From Caryophanales bacterium UBA5026 (GTDB lineage Bacteria; Bacillota_I; Bacilli_A; RF39; UBA660), in NCBI GenBank assembly GCA_002416285.1, contig DICM01000020.1, positions 1 to 64,000 of the forward strand: a DNA stretch of 64,000 bases. The letters run 5' to 3'. Position 1 is the stretch's first letter; every line of letters begins with the position of its first letter. Position numbers and translations under genes: made by a program. The notes beneath the pieces are model-generated. The model worked only from the letters and a program-made list of their open reading frames with translations. It had not been told where the DNA came from and ran no database searches. Positions 35,800 through 44,264 of the stretch are shown piece by piece.

Positions 35800-35808
35800 C
35801 TTTTTTAG
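35780..35808. terminator. Bidirectional terminator shared by two convergent, overlapping genes
   Basis: AAAGCTAGT (35782-35790), loop GTTA, ACTAGCTTT (35795-35803), flanked by T-runs in both directions. The stop codons of both genes lie inside it, and the reading frames overlap by 8 bp. Confidence 0.85.
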
Positions 35809-36370
35809 AACATGTGTAACCATTACTACTTAAATATGATTCTAGATCAGTTCTCGTCTTAGGATAAGATATCTCTGATTCCAAAATAGAATTGTTCGTA
35901 GTAGTTGTAATTACAAAAGTACTATAATCAATATTAATCTGAATAGTATAAGCAAAATTCGGGTCATCAAAAGTCGAAGTTATTTCATACCCAGTTCCTT
36001 TAAGGTCAGTTGCTGTTTCAATATCTTCTTTCGCAAATTGATAATCATCCTCATCCTCATATTTGTAAAGTTTTGTTGTATTAATTGTAGCTAACTTGTC
36101 ATTCTTCGTAGTAAACTTTACACTCTTAGTGATTTTTTCAATATCAGTATCCTCTTCTGGTAAAGAACAACTAATCTCCGTAATTACATCTTTTGTCTGT
36201 TCATTTTGCTTGTTTATATCATTATTTTTATTTGTATTTGTGGAAGTTGTAGTTTCACGAAGTTTTCTTCTACCTGACACATAATCATCAATAGTTGGTA
36301 ACAATAGAATAAATAAACCAACAATACCTATAAAAGCAATCCATATATACATTTCTTTTTTATTTTCCAT
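35792..36370 (-). CDS. Membrane-anchored protein of unknown function
   Basis: A 192-residue protein: one N-terminal membrane segment (~8-26), a Thr/Asn-rich low-complexity linker (~38-65) and an extracytoplasmic domain of ~125 residues with two cysteines (ISCSLPEE and the C-terminal YTCSKK), which could form a disulfide. I recognise no family with confidence; a distant DUF1307/YehR-like lipoprotein relation is possible but it lacks a lipobox. It lies 6 bp after tex, in the same operon. AAAGGTGATG precedes the start. Confidence 0.7.
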   Translation of the reverse strand: MENKKEMYIWIAFIGIVGLFILLLPTIDDYVSGRRKLRETTTSTNTNKNNDINKQNEQTKDVITEISCSLPEEDTDIEKITKSVKFTTKNDKLATINTTKLYKYEDEDDYQFAKEDIETATDLKGTGYEITSTFDDPNFAYTIQINIDYSTFVITTTTNNSILESEISYPKTRTDLESYLSSNGYTCSKKAS

Positions 36371-36376
36371 AATTCA

Positions 36377-38533
36377 TCACCTTTCTATTAAGGATAGATT
36401 TACTCTTCCCCTATCAATATTTATATCATCAACATAGCAATCCACAATATCTCCAACACTAACTACTTCACTTGGATGTTTGATATATTGATTGCTTAAT
36501 TTTGAAATGTGGGCTAAACCATCATCGTGCAAGCCAATATCAATAAACGCACCAAAGTCGACAACATTGCGAACAGTACCTTGTAATTTCATACCAATCT
36601 TCAAATCTTCAATATGTAAAATATCACTTTTTAAAAGAGGTTTAGGCATATCATCACGTGGATCACGATTTGGTTTCTGTAAAGATCCAATCATATCCTC
36701 TAATGTATAGTGATCTATTCCAATCTTCTTACCTAAATCAGCATTAACCATAGATAATTTTTGCTTGCCATCTTCCGTTATCACATCATTTGCAGCCATA
36801 TTTAGTTCTTTTAATAGCCGTTCGGTAGCTTGATAACTTTCTGGGTGAATAGCTGTACGATCTAGAATATTTTCAGCATCTGGAATTCTCAAGAACCCAA
36901 TAGCTTGCTCGTATACTTTATCACTCAAAATCTTTTTCTTTTTAAGTTCTGCTCTAGATTTAAATTTTCCTTGCTGATCACGATACTCTAATATTTTATC
37001 AATATTTCGTTTCGTAATACCAGAAACATATTTTAACAAAGAGGCACTAGCTGTATTTATATTAACACCTACACTATTAACTGCTTTTGAAACGACAAAG
37101 TCTAAAGACTCAGTCAACTTCTTATTTGAAACATCATGTTGATAAAGTCCAACACCAATACTCTCTGGATCAATTTTTACAAGTTCGGATAATGGATCTT
37201 GTAGTCTTCTTCCAATACTGATAGCGCTTCTTTCCTCTACATGTAAATCTGGGAACTCTTCTATGGCTAATTTAGAAGCCGAATATACACTCGCACCAGC
37301 CTCGCTAACAATCAAGTACTCAACTTTTCGTGACGCATCTTTAATAACATCAACAATAAATGCTTCACTTTCTCTAGATGCAGTTCCATTTCCAATTGCT
37401 ATTAAATCAATTTTATAATGCTCAATTAAATCTAACACGATCTTTTTTGCTTCCCCATATTTTTTATGTGGTTCATGAGGGTAGATTACTTTTATTGCTA
37501 GTTTTTTTCCTGTTGGATCAATAACTGCTAACTTGCATCCTGTTCGGTAAGCTGGATCAAATCCAAGCACCATTTTATCTTTCATCGGTGGTTGTAATAA
37601 CAATTTTTCTAAGTTGTTTCCAAAGTTTTCAATTGCAACTAGTTCAGCCTTTTCAGTTAATTCACTTCTGATTTCTCGCTCAATACTTGGATAAATCAAT
37701 CTTTTATAACTGTCAGAAATCGCTTCTTTTACCAAAGGTACTACAAAAGAATCAGCATTTTTAGTAACTTTAGATTCAAGATATTCAATAATAAAATCGG
37801 TATTGCTTTCAACATTTACAGAAATTACTTTCTCTTTCTCAGCTCGATTAATAGCTAAAATACGATGTGGCTTTACTGCTTTAACTGGCTCCTCATAAGA
37901 ATAATACATTTCATATGTTTTATTTTCGTCCACTGCATCTTTTTTGACAGCAGTTTTTAAAATTCCATTTCGGTAAATTTCTCTTCTGATCCATTTTCGA
38001 TAAAAGGCATTATCACTAACCCATTCAGCAATAATATATTTCGCACCTGTTAATGCATCTTCTATTGTTGGAACTTTCTCACTTATAAATGAAGTTGCCA
38101 TTTTTTCAAGAGCTCCTTCTACTGGAAAAGACATTATCATTTTAGCAAGTGGTTCTAATCCATTTTGAATCGCATCTGTTGCTTTTGTTTTTTTCTTTTC
38201 TTTATATGGACGATATAAATCTTCCACTTCGACCAATTTTTCTGCGTTCATAATCGATTGCCTTAATTCATCAGTCAAGAGTCCTTTTTCATCAATTAAT
38301 CGAATGACATCTTCTTTTCGTTTTAATAAATTAATTTGATATTCATATACATCACTAATTTTGCGAATTTGTTCTTCGTCTAGATTTCCTGTTACTTCTT
38401 TTCGGTATCTTGCAATAAAAGGAATTGTATTCCCTTCAGACAGTAGTTTTAATGTTGCTTCTATCTGATTTTCTCCAATATTTTCTTTTTTACTAATTTC
38501 ATTAATAATTGTAGTGTTCAAACTATCACTCAT
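36377..38533 (-). CDS. tex: Tex family RNA-binding protein (transcription accessory protein)
   Basis: A 718-residue protein with the full Tex order: helical N-terminal HtH region (FIARYRKEVTGNLDEEQIRKI), a YqgF/RNase H-like domain (~325-450, VLGFDPAYRTGCKLAVIDP), tandem helix-hairpin-helix (~490-560, SVGVNINTASASLLKYVSG) and a C-terminal S1 RNA-binding domain (~645-715, LQGTVRNVVDFGAFIDIGL). It binds RNA and affects transcription/ribosome functions. It has its own promoter and is followed at 6 bp by a small membrane protein gene. Confidence 0.95.
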   Translation of the reverse strand: MSDSLNTTIINEISKKENIGENQIEATLKLLSEGNTIPFIARYRKEVTGNLDEEQIRKISDVYEYQINLLKRKEDVIRLIDEKGLLTDELRQSIMNAEKLVEVEDLYRPYKEKKKTKATDAIQNGLEPLAKMIMSFPVEGALEKMATSFISEKVPTIEDALTGAKYIIAEWVSDNAFYRKWIRREIYRNGILKTAVKKDAVDENKTYEMYYSYEEPVKAVKPHRILAINRAEKEKVISVNVESNTDFIIEYLESKVTKNADSFVVPLVKEAISDSYKRLIYPSIEREIRSELTEKAELVAIENFGNNLEKLLLQPPMKDKMVLGFDPAYRTGCKLAVIDPTGKKLAIKVIYPHEPHKKYGEAKKIVLDLIEHYKIDLIAIGNGTASRESEAFIVDVIKDASRKVEYLIVSEAGASVYSASKLAIEEFPDLHVEERSAISIGRRLQDPLSELVKIDPESIGVGLYQHDVSNKKLTESLDFVVSKAVNSVGVNINTASASLLKYVSGITKRNIDKILEYRDQQGKFKSRAELKKKKILSDKVYEQAIGFLRIPDAENILDRTAIHPESYQATERLLKELNMAANDVITEDGKQKLSMVNADLGKKIGIDHYTLEDMIGSLQKPNRDPRDDMPKPLLKSDILHIEDLKIGMKLQGTVRNVVDFGAFIDIGLHDDGLAHISKLSNQYIKHPSEVVSVGDIVDCYVDDINIDRGRVNLSLIER

Positions 38534-38548
38534 TTCTACTCTTCTATA

Positions 38549-38577
38549 AGTATAACATGTTTCCTTTTATGTGTAAA
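38549..38577 (-). promoter_or_regulatory. Promoter of tex
   Basis: Minus strand: TTTACA (38577-38572), a 17-base spacer, TATACT (38554-38549). Confidence 0.6.
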
Positions 38578-38588
38578 TTAATATACTA

Positions 38589-38624
38589 CTTAGATTGAAT
38601 ATACTTCTTAGATTGAATATACTT
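38589..38624. repeat. Perfect tandem duplication of 18 bp
   Basis: CTTAGATTGAATATACTT occurs at 38589-38606 and again, directly abutting, at 38607-38624. It lies just upstream of the tex -35 element. Confidence 0.9.
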
Positions 38625-38640
38625 CCAAAAGTATGCTGTT

Positions 38641-38672
38641 GCAAAAGGAAAAGAAATCTTCTCGATTCCTTT
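38641..38672 (-). terminator. Terminator of the J-domain protein gene
   Basis: Minus strand: AAAGGAATC / GATTTCTTT (one G-U pair) with a 5-base loop, followed by TCCTTTTG. Confidence 0.6.
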
Positions 38673-38700
38673 TAAAAATTATTGACTATTATTTATATTT

Positions 38701-39372
38701 TTATGCCCTTCTAGATACATTTCTCTGTTCTGTAAGAGGTGTATTGATATTCTGTAGAGCATTCATGTATGCTGTATAGTAATTAATGATCATATCTTTA
38801 TCTAAATCTTTATATATTTGATGCATATAAGCTAACAAAATAGAGAAAATTTCTTGTTCGTAAATCTCTTTTACCATATTAGCATATATATGTTGGTTCC
38901 TCCAAGTTTTATCTTCTTGAGATTGTTTTTCTGTTGTTGTATTTTCATCTGCACTATTAATTGTAGCCTTGCTTTCACTTTGTTGAAATTTAAAATTATT
39001 GAAAAAAGCATTCTTTTCTTCTCTCTTTTGATCTCTTTTGGCCTGTTCAGAATCACTATATCTTCTATCGTAATCTTCATAGTGATAGTTAGTACTTTGA
39101 GTTTTAGATTCTTCTTTGTCAGATTCTTTTTCTTGAGTTACATTCATACTTTCTTTAGCAGTATATTCATAATAATTTTCTGATATTGTTGTATAAGCTT
39201 GATTAATTGACTGCATGTTCTTTTTAGCTTGCTCAACCTCTTCTGGTCCTCCCTTTTCATGAGCATCTGGATGCCATTCTTTGGCTTTCTTTCTATAAGC
39301 TTTTTTAATAGAGTCAATGTCAACTTGGGTTGAATCCATTCCTAATTTTTCACAGCATTGTTCAAAACTCAT
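38701..39372 (-). CDS. J-domain protein with unassigned C-terminal region
   Basis: A 223-residue protein. Residues ~3-70 form a DnaJ domain with the HPD motif at His34-Pro35-Asp36 (KKAKEWHPDAHEKGG), so it should stimulate an Hsp70 (DnaK). The middle (~72-145) is a low-complexity Glu/Lys/Ser/Gln linker; the last ~75 residues form a small helical domain (NMVKEIYEQEIFSILLAYMHQ). It lacks the Gly/Phe and zinc-finger regions of DnaJ itself. It stands alone, between tex and the TSP1-repeat pilin genes. AAGAAGGAT precedes the start. Confidence 0.88.
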   Translation of the reverse strand: MSFEQCCEKLGMDSTQVDIDSIKKAYRKKAKEWHPDAHEKGGPEEVEQAKKNMQSINQAYTTISENYYEYTAKESMNVTQEKESDKEESKTQSTNYHYEDYDRRYSDSEQAKRDQKREEKNAFFNNFKFQQSESKATINSADENTTTEKQSQEDKTWRNQHIYANMVKEIYEQEIFSILLAYMHQIYKDLDKDMIINYYTAYMNALQNINTPLTEQRNVSRRA

Positions 39373-39451
39373 TTTTATCCTTCTTTCTACTTATCGTATT
39401 TCTATTTAATCTATAGTCATAGCTTTAATAATTTTTAAATTTCCACATCAA

Positions 39452-41716
39452 TTAAATACGGAAGATTTGTACATAAACAGTTCCGCTGTAATAGTAATTT
39501 TCTTGCTTACAAGAATTCATAGACTTATAACTATAATAATCATATAATCTATACAAACCAACTCTTAAACCAGGTAAAAATATGGCTTGTCGATTGAATT
39601 TCTTTAAATAATTATCATTACAAATACTAAGATTTATATCTCCTGTATTTGTTCTATTACATGATCCGAAACCTCTAAAGTCCTGAATATCATTTCCAGC
39701 TCCAAAGAGAAAAGCCGTATATCCCCATTTATCCCAAGAACTCCCTGTATCATCATAATCACCAAATCCATCATATCCATCATAAGTTGATGAATATGAC
39801 TGGGTAGTACTTGCGCTCAATACTAATACTTTTCCATTATAGATGGTTCCTGATACAAACTGTTCATATTGCCCACTACAAGCTGGTTTAGCACATGTCT
39901 TATCATTACTCGCAGTATCTTTTTGCGTATAACAAGTACAACTTCCACTTTTTCCGTTCCCAGATACAAAAGTATATCGACTACTTTGTTTTAATGCTGT
40001 CCACGCTGCATCGCTATTTCTTAAAATACTGGATGTAACTTTTGCACAATCATACATTGCATTGCGGAATTGTTGATATTCAATATAGTTTTTAAATAAA
40101 GCTGTGTTATTTACAATAGCTTGGAAAGCTGCTGCATCACAAGCTTTGCTTTTTGACCAGTCATAGTTGTCCGGATTATCACAACTTCCTGTATTACAAC
40201 TTTGGGATTGTGTATAACTTCCACAATAGGATCCATCATAATTTGATTTCTTATGAACCGTTCGATATTGTACTCCGCCTCCACATGTCTTACTACATGC
40301 TCCCCATGCATCCCACTGATAATCTACTGTTGAGCTACAACAAGTTTGAGTATTGCAACTTTGACTACCTGTTGTCGTCGAACAAACTTTAGAAGTTTTA
40401 TTATCTTTTACGGTTTCACTTCTACTTTGGGTTCCTCCACCACATGCCTTGCTACAACTTCCCCAACTTCCATACGAGATAGTTGTATTTCCACTTCCAC
40501 ACTCATTATAAAGAACGTAATTAATAGAGCGATTTACTTTATTCCCAATCGGATCCATATAAGTAATATAGATTGTTTTGGTCTCCCCATTAATCGTTCC
40601 TCCAACATTCCATGCCTTATTGGTATTATAGATTTCCCATATACCATCTTTCTCATATCCAGTATTACTAATATACATCTGAATAATCGCACCTGAATTA
40701 TCCTTGACATCAGAAACAATAGTAATAGTAGGTACATTATAAGATATATTTGTTGATTTGACTATCAAAGTATTAATTACTGGTGGTTCTAAATCAATTT
40801 GGCTAATCGTTAAAGTGGATGGACTTGTATCATTAAATCCATCACTCGTAATTGCTTCTATAGATCCATTACTTTCAAATAAAACTTCAAGCTTTGTTCC
40901 TTCTATCTTTATTTTTTGTCCAATTGGAATAACCTGTCCATTCATTTTAGCGACACCACTATATAATCTGATATAATTTTCTACATTGCTCGGATAGGTA
41001 ATCACAACTGTTTTCGTTTTTGTCCAACCACTGGGGCTGACACTATAGGATGCGGTTGGTAATTCTTTAGTTACGGCATCAATCGTTTTTTCAGTGACTT
41101 TATCGATACGATTGGTAACTCTTACATGAACTTCATATTTGCGACTGAATCTTAATGATTCAAACTTATAGGTATCCTCATTACTTTTTATCCAATTTTC
41201 TTCATTCCCACAATTTTCAATACAATAGGAATATCCAGTAATTCCTGTATCATCATTAGCGGTTGCTTTGATTGTTGCACTTCTAGTAGTTGTATCAATA
41301 ACCTCTAAAGATAGTGCCGCATATAAATCTTTTTGATTACTACAGTCACCCTTTGTCACTGTAAGTCCATTTTTAGATCCTGTTGCACAATAATGCCCAT
41401 CGGTAAAACTTTTTAAAATATATTCTTCTTTCGTATTTTGAAAGACGAGTCCTTGGACTTTGTCCTTATTCTTAATATCTAAATTTTTAATATTGAAACC
41501 ATCTTTAGATAGAGTCTCATTTTTACTTACGTAAAGATTTGCGGCATCAATTGTATTTTTTGCACTAGCAATAAAGGTATTCCTTTTCGCATTTTCAATT
41601 TGGTTTACTACCAATGGTGTTACAACTAAAGTAATAACTGCGATAATTAAAATTACAGCTAAAAGTTCTACTAAAGTAAAACCACGAATTTTATTTTCCT
41701 TACTTTTATTTTTCAT
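39452..41716 (-). CDS. Prepilin-like surface protein with two thrombospondin type-1-like repeats (copy 1)
   Basis: A 754-residue protein. The N-terminus is a class III/type IV prepilin signal, R-G then FTLVELLAVILIIAV, cleavage after Gly12, Glu at mature position 5. After the ~30-residue hydrophobic helix come a pilin-like region, Ig/fibronectin-like beta-rich regions (~135-400), then two modules with TSP1 character: Trp-x-x-Trp-like start and C-S-K-x-C-G-G-G at 421-428 (Cys 421, 425, 445, 454, 459) and 474-481 (Cys 474, 478, 498, 507, 512), each ending QSCNTxxC. The last ~240 residues are Cys-rich and end in YVQIFRI. Own promoter. AGGTGGTAAT precedes ATG. Likely a secreted fibre or adhesin. 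Confidence 0.85.
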   Translation of the reverse strand: MKNKSKENKIRGFTLVELLAVILIIAVITLVVTPLVVNQIENAKRNTFIASAKNTIDAANLYVSKNETLSKDGFNIKNLDIKNKDKVQGLVFQNTKEEYILKSFTDGHYCATGSKNGLTVTKGDCSNQKDLYAALSLEVIDTTTRSATIKATANDDTGITGYSYCIENCGNEENWIKSNEDTYKFESLRFSRKYEVHVRVTNRIDKVTEKTIDAVTKELPTASYSVSPSGWTKTKTVVITYPSNVENYIRLYSGVAKMNGQVIPIGQKIKIEGTKLEVLFESNGSIEAITSDGFNDTSPSTLTISQIDLEPPVINTLIVKSTNISYNVPTITIVSDVKDNSGAIIQMYISNTGYEKDGIWEIYNTNKAWNVGGTINGETKTIYITYMDPIGNKVNRSINYVLYNECGSGNTTISYGSWGSCSKACGGGTQSRSETVKDNKTSKVCSTTTGSQSCNTQTCCSSTVDYQWDAWGACSKTCGGGVQYRTVHKKSNYDGSYCGSYTQSQSCNTGSCDNPDNYDWSKSKACDAAAFQAIVNNTALFKNYIEYQQFRNAMYDCAKVTSSILRNSDAAWTALKQSSRYTFVSGNGKSGSCTCYTQKDTASNDKTCAKPACSGQYEQFVSGTIYNGKVLVLSASTTQSYSSTYDGYDGFGDYDDTGSSWDKWGYTAFLFGAGNDIQDFRGFGSCNRTNTGDINLSICNDNYLKKFNRQAIFLPGLRVGLYRLYDYYSYKSMNSCKQENYYYSGTVYVQIFRI

Positions 41717-41758
41717 ATTACCACCTATCTTACTATTATATTCTTATTATTATATTTT

Positions 41759-41787
41759 ATTTTACAGTAGTTATCCTTTATAGTCAA
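41759..41787 (-). promoter_or_regulatory. Promoter of TSP1-repeat gene copy 1
   Basis: Minus strand: TTGACT (41787-41782), a 17-base spacer, TAAAAT (41764-41759). Sequence around it is nearly identical to that of copy 2. Confidence 0.75.
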
Positions 41788-41885
41788 ATAAAAGGCATTC
41801 AAATTTATTTAATAAAATTATTTTAATCAGAAATTTTTATACTAACAAAAATAATAATAATCTAATGGTTTTTATTTTATCAGTA

Positions 41886-41922
41886 TGAAATAAAAAAGAT
41901 TGAATTTTCTATTCAATCTTTT
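41886..41922 (-). terminator. Terminator of TSP1-repeat gene copy 2
   Basis: Minus strand: AAAAGATTGAAT / ATTCAATCTTTT, 12 bp, 5-base loop, then TTATTTC. It separates copy 2 from the promoter of copy 1. Confidence 0.85.
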
Positions 41923-41928
41923 CCTTAA

Positions 41929-44184
41929 TTAAATAATAAATATTTGCACATAAACAGTAGCATTATAATAGTGATTTTCAATCTTAGACCCAGACTTTCC
42001 GTTATCATAATCATAGTACCAATATAGTCCAACTCTTAGATTAGGTAAAAATAAGGATTGCCTGTTATATCGTTCTGCCCAAGTTCCACTACAAACATTT
42101 AGATCAAGATTTCCGTTAGTAGTACGATTACATGAACCCCATCCACGATAAGAATCGACTTTATAAGAAGATCCGAGTAAGAAATAAGATCGGTAAGTAT
42201 AATCTACTGATTTTGTTTCGTTATCTGCTTTTCCAAATCCATCATCATCATACTTTGTACCTAAGTAGCGGTCTGTACTAGCACTCAACACTAAAACTCT
42301 TCCACCATAAATAATTCCAGAAGAAAACTGATCATAAGCTCCAGCACAAGCTGGCTTTTGACAATTTTTATACGCACTACTAGAATTACTGTTGTATTTA
42401 CAAGTACAACTTGTAGCACTACCATTCCCTGATACTAACGAATAACGACTACTTTGCTTTAGCGCATTCCATGCTCCATCAGTATTCCTTAAAATATTAG
42501 CTGTTACATTTGCACAATCATACATCGCATTTCGAAATTGTTGATGTTCGATATAATTTTTAAACAGAGTGGTATTATTAGCTATCGCTTGAAAAGCTGC
42601 TGCATCACAAGCTTTACTCTTTGACCAATCATAGTTGTCAGGATTATCACAGCTTCCTGTATTACAACTTTGTGATTGTGTATAGCTTCCACAATAGGAT
42701 CCATCATAATTTGATTTCTTATGAACCGTTCGATATTGTACTCCGCCTCCACATATCTTACTACATGCTCCCCATGCATCCCACTGATAATCTACTGTTG
42801 AACTACAGCAAGTTTGGGTATTACAGCTTTGCGTACCTGTCGATGTAGAACAAACTTTAGAAGTTTTATTATCTTTCACAGTCTCACTTCTACTTTGTGT
42901 TCCTCCGCCGCAAGCTTTACTACAACTTCCCCAACTTCCGTAAGACGTGGTTGTATTTCCACTTCCACATTCGTTATAAAGAACATAATTAACAGAACGA
43001 TTTACTTTATTTCCAATCGGATCCATATAGGTAATATAAACCGTTTTTGTCTCTCCATTAATAGTTCCACCGACGTTCCACGCTTTATTAGTATTATAAA
43101 TCTCCCAAATACCATCTTTCTCATAACCAGTATTGCTAATATACATTTGTATTATCGCACCTGAATTATCTTTTACATCAGAGACAATGGTAGTAGTAGG
43201 AACATTATAAGATGCATTTGTTGATTTAACAGTTAAAGTATTAATAACCGGTGGCTCTAGATCAATTTGACTAATGGTCAAGGTTGATGGACTTGTGTCA
43301 TTGAAACCATCACTAGTAATTGCTTCTATAGAACCATTCGTTTCAAATAAAACTTCAAGTGTTGTTCCCTCTATTCGTATCTTTTCTCCAATTGGAATAA
43401 CCTGTCCATTCATTTTCGCAACACCACTATATAATCTTATATAGTTTTCTACATTGCTCGGATAGGTAATGACAACTGTTTTTGTTTTTGTCCAACCACT
43501 GGGGCTGACACTATAGGATGCAGTTGGTAACTCTTTTGTCACTGCATCAATCGTTTTTTCAGTGACCTTATCAATACGATTCGTTACTCTTACGTGAACT
43601 TCATATTTACGACTGAACTTTAAAGACTCAAATTTATAGATATCCTCATTACTTTTTATCCAATTAGCTTCATTCCCACAGTCTTCAATACAATAGGAAT
43701 ATCCGGTAATCCCGGTATCATCGCTAGCTGTTGCTTTTATTGTCGCACTTCTCGTAGTTGTATCAAGCACTTCTAAAGATAGTGCTGCATATAAATCTGT
43801 TTGATCACTACAGTTTCCCTTTGTTACCAAAAGTCCATTCTTAGACCCTGTCGCACAATAATGTCCATCTGTAAAGCTTTTTAAAATATATTCTTCTTTC
43901 GTATTTTGAAATACAAGCCCTTGCACTTTATCTTTATTCTTAATATCTAAATTTTTAATATTGAAGCCATCTTCAGGTAATGACGCATTCTTACTTACAT
44001 AAAGATTTGCGGCATCAATAGTATTCTTCGCACTGGCAATAAATGTATTCTTTTTCGCATTTTCAATTTGGTTTAATACTAATGGTGTTACAACTAAAGC
44101 AATTACTGCAATAATTAAAATTACAGCTAAAAGCTCTACCAAAGTAAAACCTAAAATTCTCTTTCTCATAATTTTCTTTCTCAT
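41929..44184 (-). CDS. Prepilin-like surface protein with two thrombospondin type-1-like repeats (copy 2)
   Basis: A ~751-residue paralogue of the neighbouring copy. It shares the prepilin signal (LGFTLVELLAVILIIAV), the beta-rich middle and both TSP1-like modules, differing at scattered residues until about the VSGNG motif; the last ~165 residues are much more divergent, with different charges and lengths but shared Cys, PACxGxY, RVLVLSAS, NRQxxFLPxLRVGLY and YVQIF blocks. The frame opens at 44241, but the ATG at 44184 has AGGTGAAG ahead and a promoter upstream. Tandem duplication followed by diversification of the C-terminal end. Confidence 0.85.
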   Translation of the reverse strand: MRKKIMRKRILGFTLVELLAVILIIAVIALVVTPLVLNQIENAKKNTFIASAKNTIDAANLYVSKNASLPEDGFNIKNLDIKNKDKVQGLVFQNTKEEYILKSFTDGHYCATGSKNGLLVTKGNCSDQTDLYAALSLEVLDTTTRSATIKATASDDTGITGYSYCIEDCGNEANWIKSNEDIYKFESLKFSRKYEVHVRVTNRIDKVTEKTIDAVTKELPTASYSVSPSGWTKTKTVVITYPSNVENYIRLYSGVAKMNGQVIPIGEKIRIEGTTLEVLFETNGSIEAITSDGFNDTSPSTLTISQIDLEPPVINTLTVKSTNASYNVPTTTIVSDVKDNSGAIIQMYISNTGYEKDGIWEIYNTNKAWNVGGTINGETKTVYITYMDPIGNKVNRSVNYVLYNECGSGNTTTSYGSWGSCSKACGGGTQSRSETVKDNKTSKVCSTSTGTQSCNTQTCCSSTVDYQWDAWGACSKICGGGVQYRTVHKKSNYDGSYCGSYTQSQSCNTGSCDNPDNYDWSKSKACDAAAFQAIANNTTLFKNYIEHQQFRNAMYDCANVTANILRNTDGAWNALKQSSRYSLVSGNGSATSCTCKYNSNSSSAYKNCQKPACAGAYDQFSSGIIYGGRVLVLSASTDRYLGTKYDDDGFGKADNETKSVDYTYRSYFLLGSSYKVDSYRGWGSCNRTTNGNLDLNVCSGTWAERYNRQSLFLPNLRVGLYWYYDYDNGKSGSKIENHYYNATVYVQIFII

Positions 44185-44212
44185 ATCTTCACCTATCTTA
44201 CTATTACATTTT

Positions 44213-44241
44213 ATTTTACAGTAGTTACCATTTATAGTCAA
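44213..44241 (-). promoter_or_regulatory. Promoter of TSP1-repeat gene copy 2
   Basis: Minus strand: TTGACT (44241-44236), 17-base spacer, TAAAAT (44218-44213), matching the copy-1 promoter base for base in both hexamers. Confidence 0.75.
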
Positions 44242-44264
44242 ACAAAAAAGTGGATTAATCCACT
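44240..44264 (-). terminator. Terminator of polA
   Basis: AGTGGA / TCCACT with loop TTAA, followed on the minus strand by TTTTT. It overlaps the polA stop codon and abuts the next promoter. Confidence 0.75.

Noticed and set aside
40346..43164. Two antisense open frames of 116 residues each (40346-40696 and 42814-43164, plus strand) that resemble each other
   Set aside because: They lie opposite the same conserved part of the duplicated TSP1-repeat genes; their similarity follows from the sense-strand duplication. No Shine-Dalgarno or sensible composition.
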